Shown here: positions 7,950 through 14,695 of the stretch, piece by piece | Layout: the number at the start of each line of letters is the position of its first letter | How positions within the stretch are numbered: position 1 is the stretch's first letter | Source of the DNA: an uncultured Campylobacter sp. | GTDB taxonomy: Bacteria; Campylobacterota; Campylobacteria; Campylobacterales; Campylobacteraceae | DNA length: 17,023 bases | Assembly: GCF_938017705.1 (NCBI RefSeq) | Contig: NZ_CALIIS010000205.1 | Span: forward strand, 1-17,023 | Reading direction: 5' to 3' | Program-made: the position numbers and the translations under genes | The notes under the pieces: generated by a model | Database searches by the model: none | What the model was told of the DNA's origin: nothing | Seen by the model: only the letters and a program-made list of their open reading frames with translations

Positions 7950-8204
7950 TTGTCTAAATTTATTGGGATAAACGCCGATGCGATTAAATTCTATAAAGAA
8001 CAGATTTTGATCTTAATGGTAAATTTTACGGCATATGAAAGCCTGGGCGGCAATATTATTTTAAAGCTCGTAGATGAAATTTACGCTATGTTTTATATCG
8101 ATCGCGGCTGTGAAATTTTAGGGCAGGCGCGTGCAATCATGGCAAAATTTCTATCGGCGTGCCGATTTTTACGTGCTCAAAAAGCTCGTCCATATCGTCA
8201 TTGA
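7950..8204 (+). CDS. Doubtful small ORF, 84 codons
   Basis: An open frame from a TTG at 7950. Residues 1-62 have a protein-like mix (IKFYKEQILILMVNF, LVDEIYAMFYID), but residues after about 63 run antisense through the end of the L,D-transpeptidase-like gene and become Arg-rich. No ribosome site lies at proper distance: GAGAGG is about 15 bases upstream. It resembles nothing I recognise. It may be chance or a fragment of a lost gene. Confidence 0.2.
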   Translation: MSKFIGINADAIKFYKEQILILMVNFTAYESLGGNIILKLVDEIYAMFYIDRGCEILGQARAIMAKFLSACRFLRAQKARPYRH

Positions 8205-8697
8205 CGAGCGCTATGCAGCCCTCCGTCCAGTCGCCGAACGCCGCGATACTCTGCCCTAGGTAGCTAAATTTGTTCGGTAGCCCGTGGATTTTGATATCGC
8301 CGCCTGCGCTCTTGCCGAGGGATTTTGCGTGCGCTACGTCGGCTTTGTTCGGATAGGAGATGCCTAAATTTAGATGATACGCCGAGTTTGGATTTTTGCC
8401 GTTTATGGTGTAGTTGCCCTCCGGGGTTTTGCCGTCGCCTTGAACCTCTTTATGCCCTTCAGGCTCGCGTCCGAGGGCGATTTTGTAGCTTTTCGCGACG
8501 CCTTTTGAAGTTAAAATTTCAAGAATTCGTTTGGATTTATAGACGCGAATTTTAGAGATTTGCTCGCCGTCCAATGCCTGCTTTAGCGGAATTTCAGAGT
8601 TGATCGTTTCGATATTTTTGTAGCTAAGATAATTGTCCAATGCCCACGCTAGGCCCGCAGCGACGATAACAAGCGGGAGTAAAATTTTAAATTTCAT
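8137..8697 (-). CDS. YkuD-domain L,D-transpeptidase-family protein
   Basis: A 186-residue protein with an N-terminal hydrophobic segment (residues 4-20, signal anchor or uncleaved signal peptide) and a YkuD catalytic domain (about 47-185). The active-site region is present: IHG with His138 and WTEGCIAL with the nucleophile Cys161. Upstream GDGKTPEGNY (87-96) is the typical YkuD substrate-loop sequence. Such enzymes act in the periplasm on peptidoglycan stem peptides, either making 3-3 cross-links or trimming tetrapeptides. In Campylobacter the YkuD protein Pgp2 is a carboxypeptidase tied to helical shape, but this protein is smaller, so I leave the exact activity open. The ATG is 6 bases from a strong stem-loop after rplQ and has no ribosome site of its own. 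Confidence 0.88.
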   Translation of the reverse strand: MKFKILLPLVIVAAGLAWALDNYLSYKNIETINSEIPLKQALDGEQISKIRVYKSKRILEILTSKGVAKSYKIALGREPEGHKEVQGDGKTPEGNYTINGKNPNSAYHLNLGISYPNKADVAHAKSLGKSAGGDIKIHGLPNKFSYLGQSIAAFGDWTEGCIALVNDDMDELFEHVKIGTPIEILP

Positions 8698-8702
8698 AGA
8701 AG

Positions 8703-8728
8703 AAATTTCGGGAGTGATCCCGAAATTT
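8703..8728 (-). terminator. Stem-loop at the end of the ribosomal protein operon
   Basis: AAATTTCGGGA (8703-8713) and TCCCGAAATTT (8718-8728) form a perfect 11-pair stem with a four-base loop directly after the rplQ stop codon. On the transcribed strand it is followed by CUUCU, a weak tail. It could end the operon, stabilise its 3' end, or limit translation of the next gene, whose ATG is at 8697. Confidence 0.6.
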
Positions 8729-9084
8729 TATTTGCTGATTAGCTCGATATAAGCCATCTCTGCGGCGTCGCCCTTGCGAAGGCGGGTTTTGATGATGCGA
8801 GTGTAGCCGCCGTTTACGCCTGCGTATTTTGGAGCGATCTCGGTAACCAGCTTATTTGTCGCAGCCTTATCCTGAAGCGCCGCGAAAACAAATCTATGCG
8901 CCTCGCTGTCGCCCTTACGCGCGCGAGTGATCAGCTTCTCGGCATAGCTTCTTAGCTCTTTGGCTTTAGGAAGCGTAGTTTCGATCTTGCCGCTAGTAAC
9001 TAAAGCGATGGTTAAATTTTTAAGCAGGGCAGCACGGTGAGACGAAGTGCGCCCTAGCTTCCTATATCCGTGATTATGTCTCAT
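8728..9084 (-). CDS. rplQ: 50S ribosomal protein L17
   Basis: Large-subunit ribosomal protein at 118 residues, the standard bacterial length. The N terminus MRHNHGYRKLGRTSSHRAAL and the following LLKNLTIALVTSGKIETTLPKAKELR are diagnostic. The conserved C-terminal part reads GGYTRIIKTRLRKGDAAEMAYIEL. It follows rpoA without a gap (rpoA stop at 9085), the classic alpha-operon order, so it should be translationally coupled. A strong stem-loop begins at its stop codon. Confidence 0.98.
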   Translation of the reverse strand: MRHNHGYRKLGRTSSHRAALLKNLTIALVTSGKIETTLPKAKELRSYAEKLITRARKGDSEAHRFVFAALQDKAATNKLVTEIAPKYAGVNGGYTRIIKTRLRKGDAAEMAYIELISK

Positions 9085-10110
9085 TTATTGTCCTTCATTC
9101 TTTTGTCTTTGAGCCTTCAGCTCATCGAGCTTGCGTTTTAGCTGCTCTTTTTTCTCGCCGAGCTCTTGGTTGCCGATAGGATAACCGATCTCCTCCATTA
9201 CGGCCTTGATCTCCTCAAGCGATTTTTTGCCTAAATTTTTAAGGTCTTTAAGCTCGCTCTCCTCCATGATCGCAAGCTCACCGATAAATCTAATATCGGC
9301 GCGATCCAGGCAATTAAAGCTTCGTGCGCTTAAGTTTAGATTGCTAACGCTCTCAAAAAGCTTTGCAAACTCGGAATTTGCGGGGATCGCTCTACCGAAA
9401 GTATCTGCAGCGCTGATATTTACGATGCCTTTGAAAACCGCCAGCTGCTGATACATCGCTTCAAGCGCGTTTTTAAACGCATCTATCGCGCTGATCTGAC
9501 CGTCGGTAGTGATCGTAAAGACCACCTTTTCGTAGTCGGGATTGTCCTCTACAAATACGTTTTCGATATCGTAAACAGCCTTGGTTACCGGAGTAAAAAA
9601 CGCATCCAGCGCGATAAAATCAGCGTCTAAATTTTCTCTGATTTCTTCGCTTGGGACGTAGCCGATGCCCTTTTCGATGATGAGCGTAAATTTAAGATCG
9701 GCATCCTCGTTTATCGTAGCTAGATAAGCGCTTGGATTTACGATCTCTACGGCGTCGTTGTTTAGGTCGCTGCCGTAAATTTCTTTAGGTCCTTTGAAGC
9801 TGTATTCTACGACCTCGCGTAGGGAATCGCCCTTGATTTTAAACCTTAAACCCTTTAAATTTATGATAAAAGCCGCCATATCCTCGAGCATGCCGCGCAT
9901 GCTGTCGAATTCGTGGCTTACGCCTTCTATTTTAACCGCAGTCGGTGCAAAACCGACCGTGCTCGTATAAAGTAACCTTCGTAAAGGATGAGCTAGAGTG
10001 ACGGCATATCCCGTTTCAAAGGGATATGCTATGATTTTAGCAACATTTTCGCTGACATTCTCAACCTTTATTTCAGTTGGCATATGAGCTGATGTTGTGA
10101 TTTTTCTCAT
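9085..10110 (-). CDS. rpoA: DNA-directed RNA polymerase alpha subunit
   Basis: 341 residues. The N-terminal domain that assembles the polymerase core holds the ETGYAVTLAHPLRRLLYTSTVG segment (about 32-53). The C-terminal DNA/activator-binding domain (about 250-325) holds FNCLDRADIRFIGELAIMEE and LKDLKNLGKKSLEEIK. The ATG at 10110 gives MRKITTSAHMPTEI, a Campylobacter-like N terminus. A second Met at residue 10 is a less likely start. The gene lies 11 bases after rpsD and abuts rplQ, as in the alpha operon. A charged Lys/Glu-rich tail of about 25 residues follows the C-terminal domain. Confidence 0.98.
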   Translation of the reverse strand: MRKITTSAHMPTEIKVENVSENVAKIIAYPFETGYAVTLAHPLRRLLYTSTVGFAPTAVKIEGVSHEFDSMRGMLEDMAAFIINLKGLRFKIKGDSLREVVEYSFKGPKEIYGSDLNNDAVEIVNPSAYLATINEDADLKFTLIIEKGIGYVPSEEIRENLDADFIALDAFFTPVTKAVYDIENVFVEDNPDYEKVVFTITTDGQISAIDAFKNALEAMYQQLAVFKGIVNISAADTFGRAIPANSEFAKLFESVSNLNLSARSFNCLDRADIRFIGELAIMEESELKDLKNLGKKSLEEIKAVMEEIGYPIGNQELGEKKEQLKRKLDELKAQRQKNEGQ

Positions 10111-10121
10111 ATTAGCACCTA

Positions 10122-10748
10122 CTATTTCGAGTAAAGCTCTACGATAAATCTTTCCTCTACAGGAATAACAACTTCTTCTCTCTCCGGAACTCTAGAAAAA
10201 ATTCCGTATCTTTTCTCTTTTTCTACGTCTACCCACGCTACGATGCCGGTCTGTGCCGTAAGATCCAGCGCTCTTGAAATTTGCGGGTTATTTTTGCTCT
10301 TTTCGATCACTTCGATCTTTTGTCCTGCGCGGACGGAGTAAGAAGGGATATCGACGCGCTTGCCGTCTACTAAAATGTGTCCGTGCGTAACGAGCTGGCG
10401 CGCAAATCGTCTAGTCGTAGCAAATCCCATGCGGTAAACGACATTATCTAGCCTCTGCTCTAAAAGCTGAACCAAGATCGCTCCGGTGTTACCCTCTCTG
10501 CGAGCTGCTTCGGCAAATAGCCTGCGGAACTGCTTCTCGCTTATGCCGTACATAAATTTAGCCTTTTGTTTCTCGCGAAGCTGTGAGCCGTATTCGCTTA
10601 GTTTAGCGCGTCTTTGTCCGTGCTGACCCGGAGCGTAAGGGCGTTTTAAAAGCGCGCTCTTGCCCGCAAGCCTTCTCTCGCCTTTCATAAATAGATCGAC
10701 GCCGAGCCTTCTTTCTAATTTTTCAACCGGTCCTGTATATCTAGCCAT
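10122..10748 (-). CDS. rpsD: 30S ribosomal protein S4
   Basis: Primary 16S rRNA-binding protein, 208 residues. The N terminus MARYTGPVEKLERRLGVDLF, the S4 N-domain with PGQHGQRRAKLSEYG, and the S4 RNA-binding domain RLDNVVYRMGFATTRRFARQLVTHGHILVDGKRVDIPSY (about 97-135) are all present. The Cys-rich zinc motif seen in some S4 proteins is absent, so this is the zinc-free (C-) form. S4 is the known translational repressor of the alpha operon in E. coli. Whether it acts on the leader seen here is unknown. Confidence 0.98.
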   Translation of the reverse strand: MARYTGPVEKLERRLGVDLFMKGERRLAGKSALLKRPYAPGQHGQRRAKLSEYGSQLREKQKAKFMYGISEKQFRRLFAEAARREGNTGAILVQLLEQRLDNVVYRMGFATTRRFARQLVTHGHILVDGKRVDIPSYSVRAGQKIEVIEKSKNNPQISRALDLTAQTGIVAWVDVEKEKRYGIFSRVPEREEVVIPVEERFIVELYSK

Positions 10749-10766
10749 AAATTTCTCCTTTTATAA

Positions 10767-11159
10767 TTACACGCGACGTCGTTTAGGCGGTCTGCAGCCG
10801 TTGTGCGCAAGAGGAGTGATGTCTTTGAAATATGTAACCTTGATCCCTTCTACGCTACCTACGCTTTTAACGGCGGTTTCGCGTCCGCTTCCCGGACCCT
10901 GAACCTTGACGCCTACCTCTTTGATGCCGTGCTCTTTGGCTTTGTTTAGCGCGTCCTCGACGGCTTGCTGCGCCGCATAAGGGGTGGATTTTTTGCTGCC
11001 TTTAAAATTTAAAGCGCCCGCACTGCTCCACGCGATCGCGTTGCCCATCTCGTCCGTTACGGTAATCATAGTGTTGTTAAACGTAGCGGAGATGTAAACT
11101 ATGCCTTTGGCGATATTTTTTCTGACGGTTTTTTTCTTAACTACTTTTTTTTGTGCCAT
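10767..11159 (-). CDS. rpsK: 30S ribosomal protein S11
   Basis: 130 residues of the platform protein S11. Core motifs are GIVYISATFNNTMITVTDEMGNAIAWSS (about 19-46), GSKKSTPYAAQ (about 54-64), KVQGPGSGRETAVK (about 85-98) and the conserved basic end NGCRPPKRRRV. The N terminus carries a Lys/Val-rich extension typical of the family. It is preceded by rpsM with a 10-base gap and followed by rpsD after 18 bases, and it shares their operon. Confidence 0.98.
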   Translation of the reverse strand: MAQKKVVKKKTVRKNIAKGIVYISATFNNTMITVTDEMGNAIAWSSAGALNFKGSKKSTPYAAQQAVEDALNKAKEHGIKEVGVKVQGPGSGRETAVKSVGSVEGIKVTYFKDITPLAHNGCRPPKRRRV

Positions 11160-11169
11160 ATCTCAATCC

Positions 11170-11538
11170 TTATTTAGCTGCCGCGCCGACGGTTTTGCGT
11201 TTGCCTTTTCTGGTTCTGGCGTTCGTTTTTGTTTTTTGACCGCGAACCGGAAGGCCCTTTCTGTGTCTTAAGCCGCGATAGCCGCCCAAGTCCATAAGCG
11301 CTTTTATATCCATAGCCACTTGTTTGCGAAGATCGCCTTCAACCATATAGTGCTCTTGGATCTCTTTTCTGATAGCGGCGGCTTCATCTTCGCTCAGATC
11401 GGCGACTCTTTTATCGTAAGAAATTCCTGCCGCATCGAGAATTTTTCTCGACGTAAATAAACCTATACCGTAGATATAAGTTAGTCCGTATTCAATCCTT
11501 TTTTTCTTTGGTAGATCTACACCTGCGATACGAGCCAT
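11170..11538 (-). CDS. rpsM: 30S ribosomal protein S13
   Basis: 122-residue head protein S13 with MARIAGVDLPKKKRIEYGLTYIYGIG at the N terminus, the helix-two-turn-helix DLSEDEAAAIRKEI region, and the rRNA/tRNA-contacting tail YRGLRHRKGLPVRGQKTKTNART followed by RKGKRKTVG. It starts three bases after the rpmJ stop. The ribosome site AAGGAT lies inside the last codons of rpmJ, so the two are coupled. Confidence 0.98.
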   Translation of the reverse strand: MARIAGVDLPKKKRIEYGLTYIYGIGLFTSRKILDAAGISYDKRVADLSEDEAAAIRKEIQEHYMVEGDLRKQVAMDIKALMDLGGYRGLRHRKGLPVRGQKTKTNARTRKGKRKTVGAAAK

Positions 11539-11541
11539 AAC

Positions 11542-11655
11542 TTATCCTTGTCTTTGTTTATGTTTTGGATTTTCACAAATAACGTGAACAACACCTTTGC
11601 GCTTGACAATTTTACATTTGTCGCACATTTTCTTAACGGATGGACGAACTTTCAT
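11542..11655 (-). CDS. rpmJ: 50S ribosomal protein L36
   Basis: A 37-residue protein, MKVRPSVKKMC at the start and NPKHKQRQG at the end, found by direct translation of the gap upstream of rpsM. It is the zinc-binding (C+) form of L36: Cys11, Cys14, Cys27 and His32 are all present. The ATG at 11655 has a strong AGGAG ribosome site. It is the first gene of the rpmJ-rpsM-rpsK-rpsD-rpoA-rplQ run and follows a leader of roughly 140 bases that carries a perfect inverted repeat. Confidence 0.97.
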   Translation of the reverse strand: MKVRPSVKKMCDKCKIVKRKGVVHVICENPKHKQRQG

Positions 11656-11740
11656 TCCACTCTCCTAAAATTTTCTCCACTTTAAATGCAAACTGCACCT
11701 AGGTTTAATGAAATTTCAAAAGCGAAAGTATCAAACCAAC

Positions 11741-11771
11741 TGTTTTCAAAATAGTGGGGATTTTGAAAACA
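11741..11771 (-). repeat. Perfect 11-bp inverted repeat in the rpmJ leader
   Basis: TGTTTTCAAAA and TTTTGAAAACA are exact complements around a nine-base loop (TAGTGGGGA on the plus strand, TCCCCACTA in the transcript). It lies between infA and rpmJ, downstream of a TATACT box at 11808-11803, so it would be in the 5' leader of the operon. No U-run follows in the transcript, which argues against a plain terminator. It may be a regulatory hairpin or a protein-binding site. Confidence 0.7.
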
Positions 11772-11802
11772 CTTCTTCCTACAGTTTAGTCGCAAAGTCG
11801 CG

Positions 11803-11808
11803 AGTATA
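11803..11808 (-). promoter_or_regulatory. Putative -10 box for the rpmJ-rplQ operon
   Basis: TATACT within TTTAGATATACTCGCG on the minus strand, just after the infA stop. A start near 11796 would give rpmJ a leader of about 140 bases containing the 11741-11771 hairpin. One mismatch to TATAAT and no -35 box. Read-through from infA is also likely. Confidence 0.4.
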
Positions 11809-11827
11809 TCTAAATTTAACTTTATCC

Positions 11828-12046
11828 TTACTTATAGCGGTAGGTGATCCTGCCTTTATCGAGGCTGTAAGGGGTCAGCTCAACTTTTACGCGATCGCCG
11901 GGCATTATCTTGATGTAGTGCATCCGCATCTTGCCCGCGATATGGCATAAAATCACGTGTTTGTTATCGAGCTCGACCTTAAAAGTCGCGTTCGGCAGCG
12001 CTTCTATGACGTTGCCGTCGATCTCTATGACGTCGTCTTTTGCCAC
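11828..12046 (-). CDS. infA: Translation initiation factor IF-1
   Basis: 72 residues, the family length, forming one OB-fold (S1-like) domain that binds the ribosomal A site during initiation. The signature reads MAKDDVIEIDGNVIEALPNA, followed by FKVELDNKHVILCHIAGKMRMHYIKIMPGDRVKVELTPYSLDKGRITYR. The start codon is GTG at 12046, supported by an AAGGAG ribosome site about 6 bases upstream. A TATAAT box lies at 12085-12080. infA directly before rpmJ-rpsM is a very common bacterial order. Here secY and adk do not precede it, and the gene upstream is divergent. Confidence 0.98.
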   Translation of the reverse strand: MAKDDVIEIDGNVIEALPNATFKVELDNKHVILCHIAGKMRMHYIKIMPGDRVKVELTPYSLDKGRITYRYK

Positions 12047-12079
12047 AAATTCTCCTTTCTTTTAAATTTAAAAAGGGCG

Positions 12080-12085
12080 ATTATA
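12080..12085 (-). promoter_or_regulatory. Putative sigma-70 -10 box for infA
   Basis: Perfect TATAAT on the minus strand within TTCTATATAATCGCCC, about 34 bases before the infA GTG and preceded by an AT-rich stretch. This is the typical Campylobacter promoter look. Confidence 0.7.
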
Positions 12086-12203
12086 TAGAATTTAAAATTT
12101 TAAACAGCTTAAAAGAAATTTAAAATAAGCAAAATTTCAGATTTATTTCGCTACGCGCGCAGTATTTTACAAAAGCAAGGCGGCGCTCTTTTTAAAATTT
12201 TAG

Positions 12204-12209
12204 TATAAT
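12204..12209 (+). promoter_or_regulatory. Putative -10 box for the zinc metallopeptidase gene
   Basis: Perfect TATAAT on the plus strand within TTTAGTATAATGGC. Expected start near 12216, followed by AAAGGAAAAAC and the ATG at 12235. It diverges from the infA promoter about 120 bases away. Its presence supports 12235, not 12292, as the native start. Confidence 0.65.
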
Positions 12210-12234
12210 GGCTCAAAAATTTTAAAGGAAAAAC

Positions 12235-13107
12235 ATGAAATGGCAAGACGGCAGATGAAGCTCAAACGTAGAGGATGACCGCGCAAGCAGCATGCGCACG
12301 AGCTCGGGCTCGCTTGGGATGCTGATTCCGATCATCAGGTTTTTGCTCGGCTCAAAGATCGGGCGCATAGTGCTCGTAATCGGCGCGGTAGCGTATTTTA
12401 TGGGCTATAACCCTTTGGCTCTTTTAGACGGGGGCGCCAGTACGCAGAGAGAGGCGACGGACAGCCCGCAAGAGCAAGAAAAGCTCGCCTTCGTCTCGGC
12501 AGTGCTGGCCCAAACCGAGGACGTTTGGGGCGAGATATTTAAAAGTGCGGGCGCGCGCTACGAGGAGCCCGGTTTGCGGCTCTTTCGCGATCAGATCGCA
12601 AGCGGCTGCGGCTTTGCGAGCGCGCAGACGGGACCTTTTTATTGCCCGAGGGACCATAAAATTTATCTGGATCTCGGTTTTTTCGACGAGCTTGCGAACA
12701 AATACAAAGCGAGCGGCGACTTCGCGCAGGCCTACGTCATCGCGCACGAAGTAGGGCATCACGTTCAAAATTTAATCGGCACGCTAGAGCAGGTCAATGC
12801 TCTTAAAAGGCGTGCTCGCAGCGAAGCCGAGCAAAACGCGCTTCAGGTCAAAGTCGAGCTGCAGGCAGACTGCTACGCGGGAGTCTGGGCCCATTATCTC
12901 GCAAAAGCCGGGCGCGTGCTGGAGGCGGGCGACATCGACGAGGCGCTAAATGCCGCCAGCGCGATCGGCGACGATACGCTGCAGCGTAAATTTAGCGGTC
13001 GCGTCGTGCCCGATTCCTTCACGCACGGCACCTCCGCACAGCGCAAAGAGTGGTTTAAAAAGGGCTTAGCGGGCGGAAACCTAAAAGCCTGCTCATTTGA
13101 GCCGTGA
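12235..13107 (+). CDS. ypfJ: YpfJ-family neutral zinc metallopeptidase with in-frame TGA at codon 8
   Basis: Membrane-anchored putative zinc protease. A hydrophobic segment (IGRIVLVIGAVAYFMG) is followed by CGFASAQTGPFYCPRDHKIYLDLGFF, the zinc/catalytic motif AHEVGHH and a downstream ELQADCYAGVWAH segment with a likely third ligand Glu. All are typical of the family. The native start appears to be ATG at 12235: it has a TATAAT box and AAAGGA ribosome site, and translation gives MKWQDGR, a TGA at 12256-12258, then SSNVEDDRASSM joining the intact frame. Family members begin with a similar MKW...R-S-N-ED stretch, so the TGA probably replaces an Arg codon (CGA to TGA). The rest is open from ATG 12292, which has no ribosome site. 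It may be a pseudogene, a shortened protein, or a sequence error. Confidence 0.82.
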
Positions 13108-13152
13108 GGCACGGACTTTGACTTAGCTTGCAGGGCAGATCGAAAGTATCCT

Positions 13153-13199
13153 AAATTTTAAAATTTAACGCCGAGCTTGGAGGCGGAATTTTAAAATTT
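13153..13199. repeat. Long AT-rich inverted repeat
   Basis: AAATTTTAAAATT (13153-13165) pairs with AATTTTAAAATTT (13187-13199), with a further GCC/GGC pairing inside. It lies downstream of the metallopeptidase gene and could act as a weak terminator, but there is no G/C-rich stem top with a T-run. Each arm is also nearly a palindrome by itself. Confidence 0.5.
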
Positions 13200-13325
13200 T
13201 AATGATCGGCGATTAAAAAGTTCGAACGGCGCGCTCGGCTAGCGCGACGACGGCTTGTTTGAGCGCAGGATTGACTACGGCATTAAGAAACCAAAATAGA
13301 TACGTTAAAATTTATGGAGGCAAAA

Positions 13326-13754
13326 ATGAATAAAATAACCTGCATCTGCCTAGGCGTGCGAAGCATGCAAAGGGCGCTGAAATTTTACAGAGACGGCCTA
13401 GGATTTAAGACGGATTGCAAAGACGACGACCCACCGGTATGTTTTTTCAACACGCCTGGGGGCAAATTTGAGCTCTATCCATTGAACGCGCTAGCGCGAG
13501 ATATCGACAAGAACGATCCTCCAAAGGGAAGTGGATTTGGCGGCATAACGCTAGCCTATAACGTAAAAAACAAAGAGGACGTAGCTAGCGTCATAGAGCT
13601 AGTAAAAAAGGCGGGCGGAACCATCGTCAAGGAGCCCCAAGATGCGTTTTGGGGCGGATATCACGCGTATTTTGCCGATCCGGACGGATACTACTGGGAG
13701 GTGGCTTGGGGGCCTGATTTTAAATTTGACGAGGATGGGCTGCTCAAATTTTAG
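13326..13754 (+). CDS. VOC (glyoxalase/bleomycin-resistance) fold protein
   Basis: A 142-residue single-domain protein of the vicinal oxygen chelate superfamily. The two beta-alpha-beta-beta-beta modules are visible: ICLGVRSMQRALKFYRDGLGFK near the start with CFFNTPGGKFELYPL, and GITLAYNVKNKEDVASVIELVKKAGGTIVKEP then YHAYFADPDGYYWEVAWGP at the end. The last is the classic metal-site region with Glu. The start at 13326 is chosen over an ATG 12 bases earlier because GGAGG sits 6 bases before it. Family members include glyoxalase I, dioxygenases and drug-binding proteins. The substrate cannot be told. It stands alone on the plus strand, and the 206-base gap upstream holds an AT-rich inverted repeat. 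Confidence 0.88.
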   Translation: MNKITCICLGVRSMQRALKFYRDGLGFKTDCKDDDPPVCFFNTPGGKFELYPLNALARDIDKNDPPKGSGFGGITLAYNVKNKEDVASVIELVKKAGGTIVKEPQDAFWGGYHAYFADPDGYYWEVAWGPDFKFDEDGLLKF

Positions 13755-14035
13755 ATTAAAATTTTTGCGGACGAGGCTTGTTCAGAGGCACCGAAGCCTT
13801 TGGTCTAAGCGCGTAAAATTTAAACTCAAAATTTATTGCAAATCATCGGGTGGGTTTTTTGTAGCTCGTATAATTTGCGGCGCCGTTTTTTCGCGCTTTG
13901 CTCTAAACATCAAGCGAAATTTTATTTTTCGATATGATCTGCGGCGTAGATTTTGCGCGAGGCTAAAATTTACCCGCACCCCGTGTGCTGTTTTACTCGC
14001 GCTCGCAGTACCGCTTTGCTCGTATCGCATTGCTG
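13755..14035. other. 281-base region between convergent genes
   Basis: No gene supported. Open frames here are Arg-rich and without ribosome sites. A weak inverted repeat AGGCTT (13774-13779) / AAGCCT (13794-13799) lies shortly after the VOC gene and might help end transcription, but there is no T-run. Confidence 0.4.
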
Positions 14036-14563
14036 CTACACAAAACAAGAAAGCGGATATTTTGCGGCGTTTTTGTCCGTGAGTGCGGCAAGGACTAGGG
14101 CGATAAACTCGTCGAAGTTTTGCGCGATGATCGAGACGTCTTCGTAGATCGGTTCCGCGCCGAATACGATCTTGCCTGCGTCCGCGCCCTGCGTGAGGAT
14201 GCCCGCGAAGCAGCGCTCGCCCCTGACCGAAAACAAAAACGGCAAGCACCTGCTCCAAAATGCGTTCACGGCGGCTTTTTCTGCATCGTTAGCCGCGCAC
14301 TCCAGGCTGTCTTTTTCAAAATCTTCGTAGCAAAATTCCGCCTCGTCTGCGCTCGGTGACGCATAATCCCTAGCGGATACGAACCAAACGGCGTCCGTAG
14401 CGTCATGCAAAGTCTCAAAAGAGCAAACGAAGCGGTAAAAATCTTCGCTTAAATTTTTAAATTTGCCGCCTAAAAATTCGCTTTGCGGCGGACAAATTTC
14501 ATCCCTGCGCCGCATCTGCCAGCCGTTTTGCGCCAGCGCGTCTATAAGTTCGTCAAAAATCAT
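14036..14563 (-). CDS. SUKH (SMI1/KNR4)-like protein, possible immunity protein
   Basis: A 175-residue acidic soluble protein. The pattern of a helical start, DFYRFVCSFETLHDATDAVWFVS (about 41-63), a Phe/Trp-rich helix AFWSRCLPFLFSV (101-113), RCFAGILTQGADAGKIVFGAEPIYE (117-141) and a closing helix SFDEF-like (NFDEFIALVLAAL) resembles the SUKH superfamily. Many members of that superfamily are immunity proteins for contact-dependent or polymorphic toxins. The ATG at 14563 has a strong GGGAGG ribosome site. The next genes upstream on the same strand look like accessory immunity-type genes too, which fits. The family call is by eye and only moderately sure. A general SMI1/KNR4 protein without toxin partner is possible. 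Confidence 0.6.
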   Translation of the reverse strand: MIFDELIDALAQNGWQMRRRDEICPPQSEFLGGKFKNLSEDFYRFVCSFETLHDATDAVWFVSARDYASPSADEAEFCYEDFEKDSLECAANDAEKAAVNAFWSRCLPFLFSVRGERCFAGILTQGADAGKIVFGAEPIYEDVSIIAQNFDEFIALVLAALTDKNAAKYPLSCFV

Positions 14564-14627
14564 CTCGCCTCCCGTAATTTGGCGCCGATTATAGCATCTT
14601 ACTCGGCGCAGCGGTCAAATGCGGCTA

Positions 14628-14692
14628 AATTTATAAAATTTTGCCTATTCGTCGCGCATTAAAGAGAAATTTTGCGCGAAATTTTATAAATT
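14628..14692. repeat. 17-bp near-perfect inverted repeat
   Basis: AATTTATAAAATTTTGC (14628-14644) and GCGAAATTTTATAAATT (14676-14692) are complementary at 16 of 17 positions, with a 31-base loop. It fills most of the gap between the frameshifted gene (ending 14696) and the SUKH-like gene. Without a T-run it is not a clear terminator, though it may separate the two transcripts. Confidence 0.6.
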
Positions 14693-14695
14693 CTG

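Larger units (their letters stand above)
7628..8136. other. 509-base spacer between nfu and the L,D-transpeptidase-like gene
   Basis: The left end carries the nfu promoter. The rest is AT-rich in patches and contains a direct repeat with a small hairpin (7869-7914) and a doubtful small ORF reading rightward (7950-8204). I see no tRNA or clear gene and no strong terminator for the gene ending at 8137. The region may hold remnants of a lost gene. Confidence 0.45.

Noticed and set aside
7628..8136. tRNA or small structured RNA in the spacer
   Set aside because: No cloverleaf or TTCGAATC-like T-loop was found. Only the short repeat and hairpin at 7869-7914 is present.
11741..11771. Intrinsic terminator between infA and rpmJ
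   Set aside because: The stem is nearly all A/T and is not followed by a U-run in the direction of transcription. It is better kept as a leader hairpin.
12235..12258. Genome-wide recoding of TGA (for example to Gly or Trp) or selenocysteine
   Set aside because: TGA clearly ends other genes here (ispA, and the metallopeptidase itself), and no selenocysteine-type hairpin or family precedent is evident at this codon.
12424..12768. Minus-strand frame inside the metallopeptidase gene
   Set aside because: It is antisense to a strongly recognisable coding region and has no family features.
13642..14082. Plus-strand frame of 146 codons overlapping the VOC gene
   Set aside because: It is an alternate frame of the VOC gene continuing into Arg-rich spacer, with no ribosome site.
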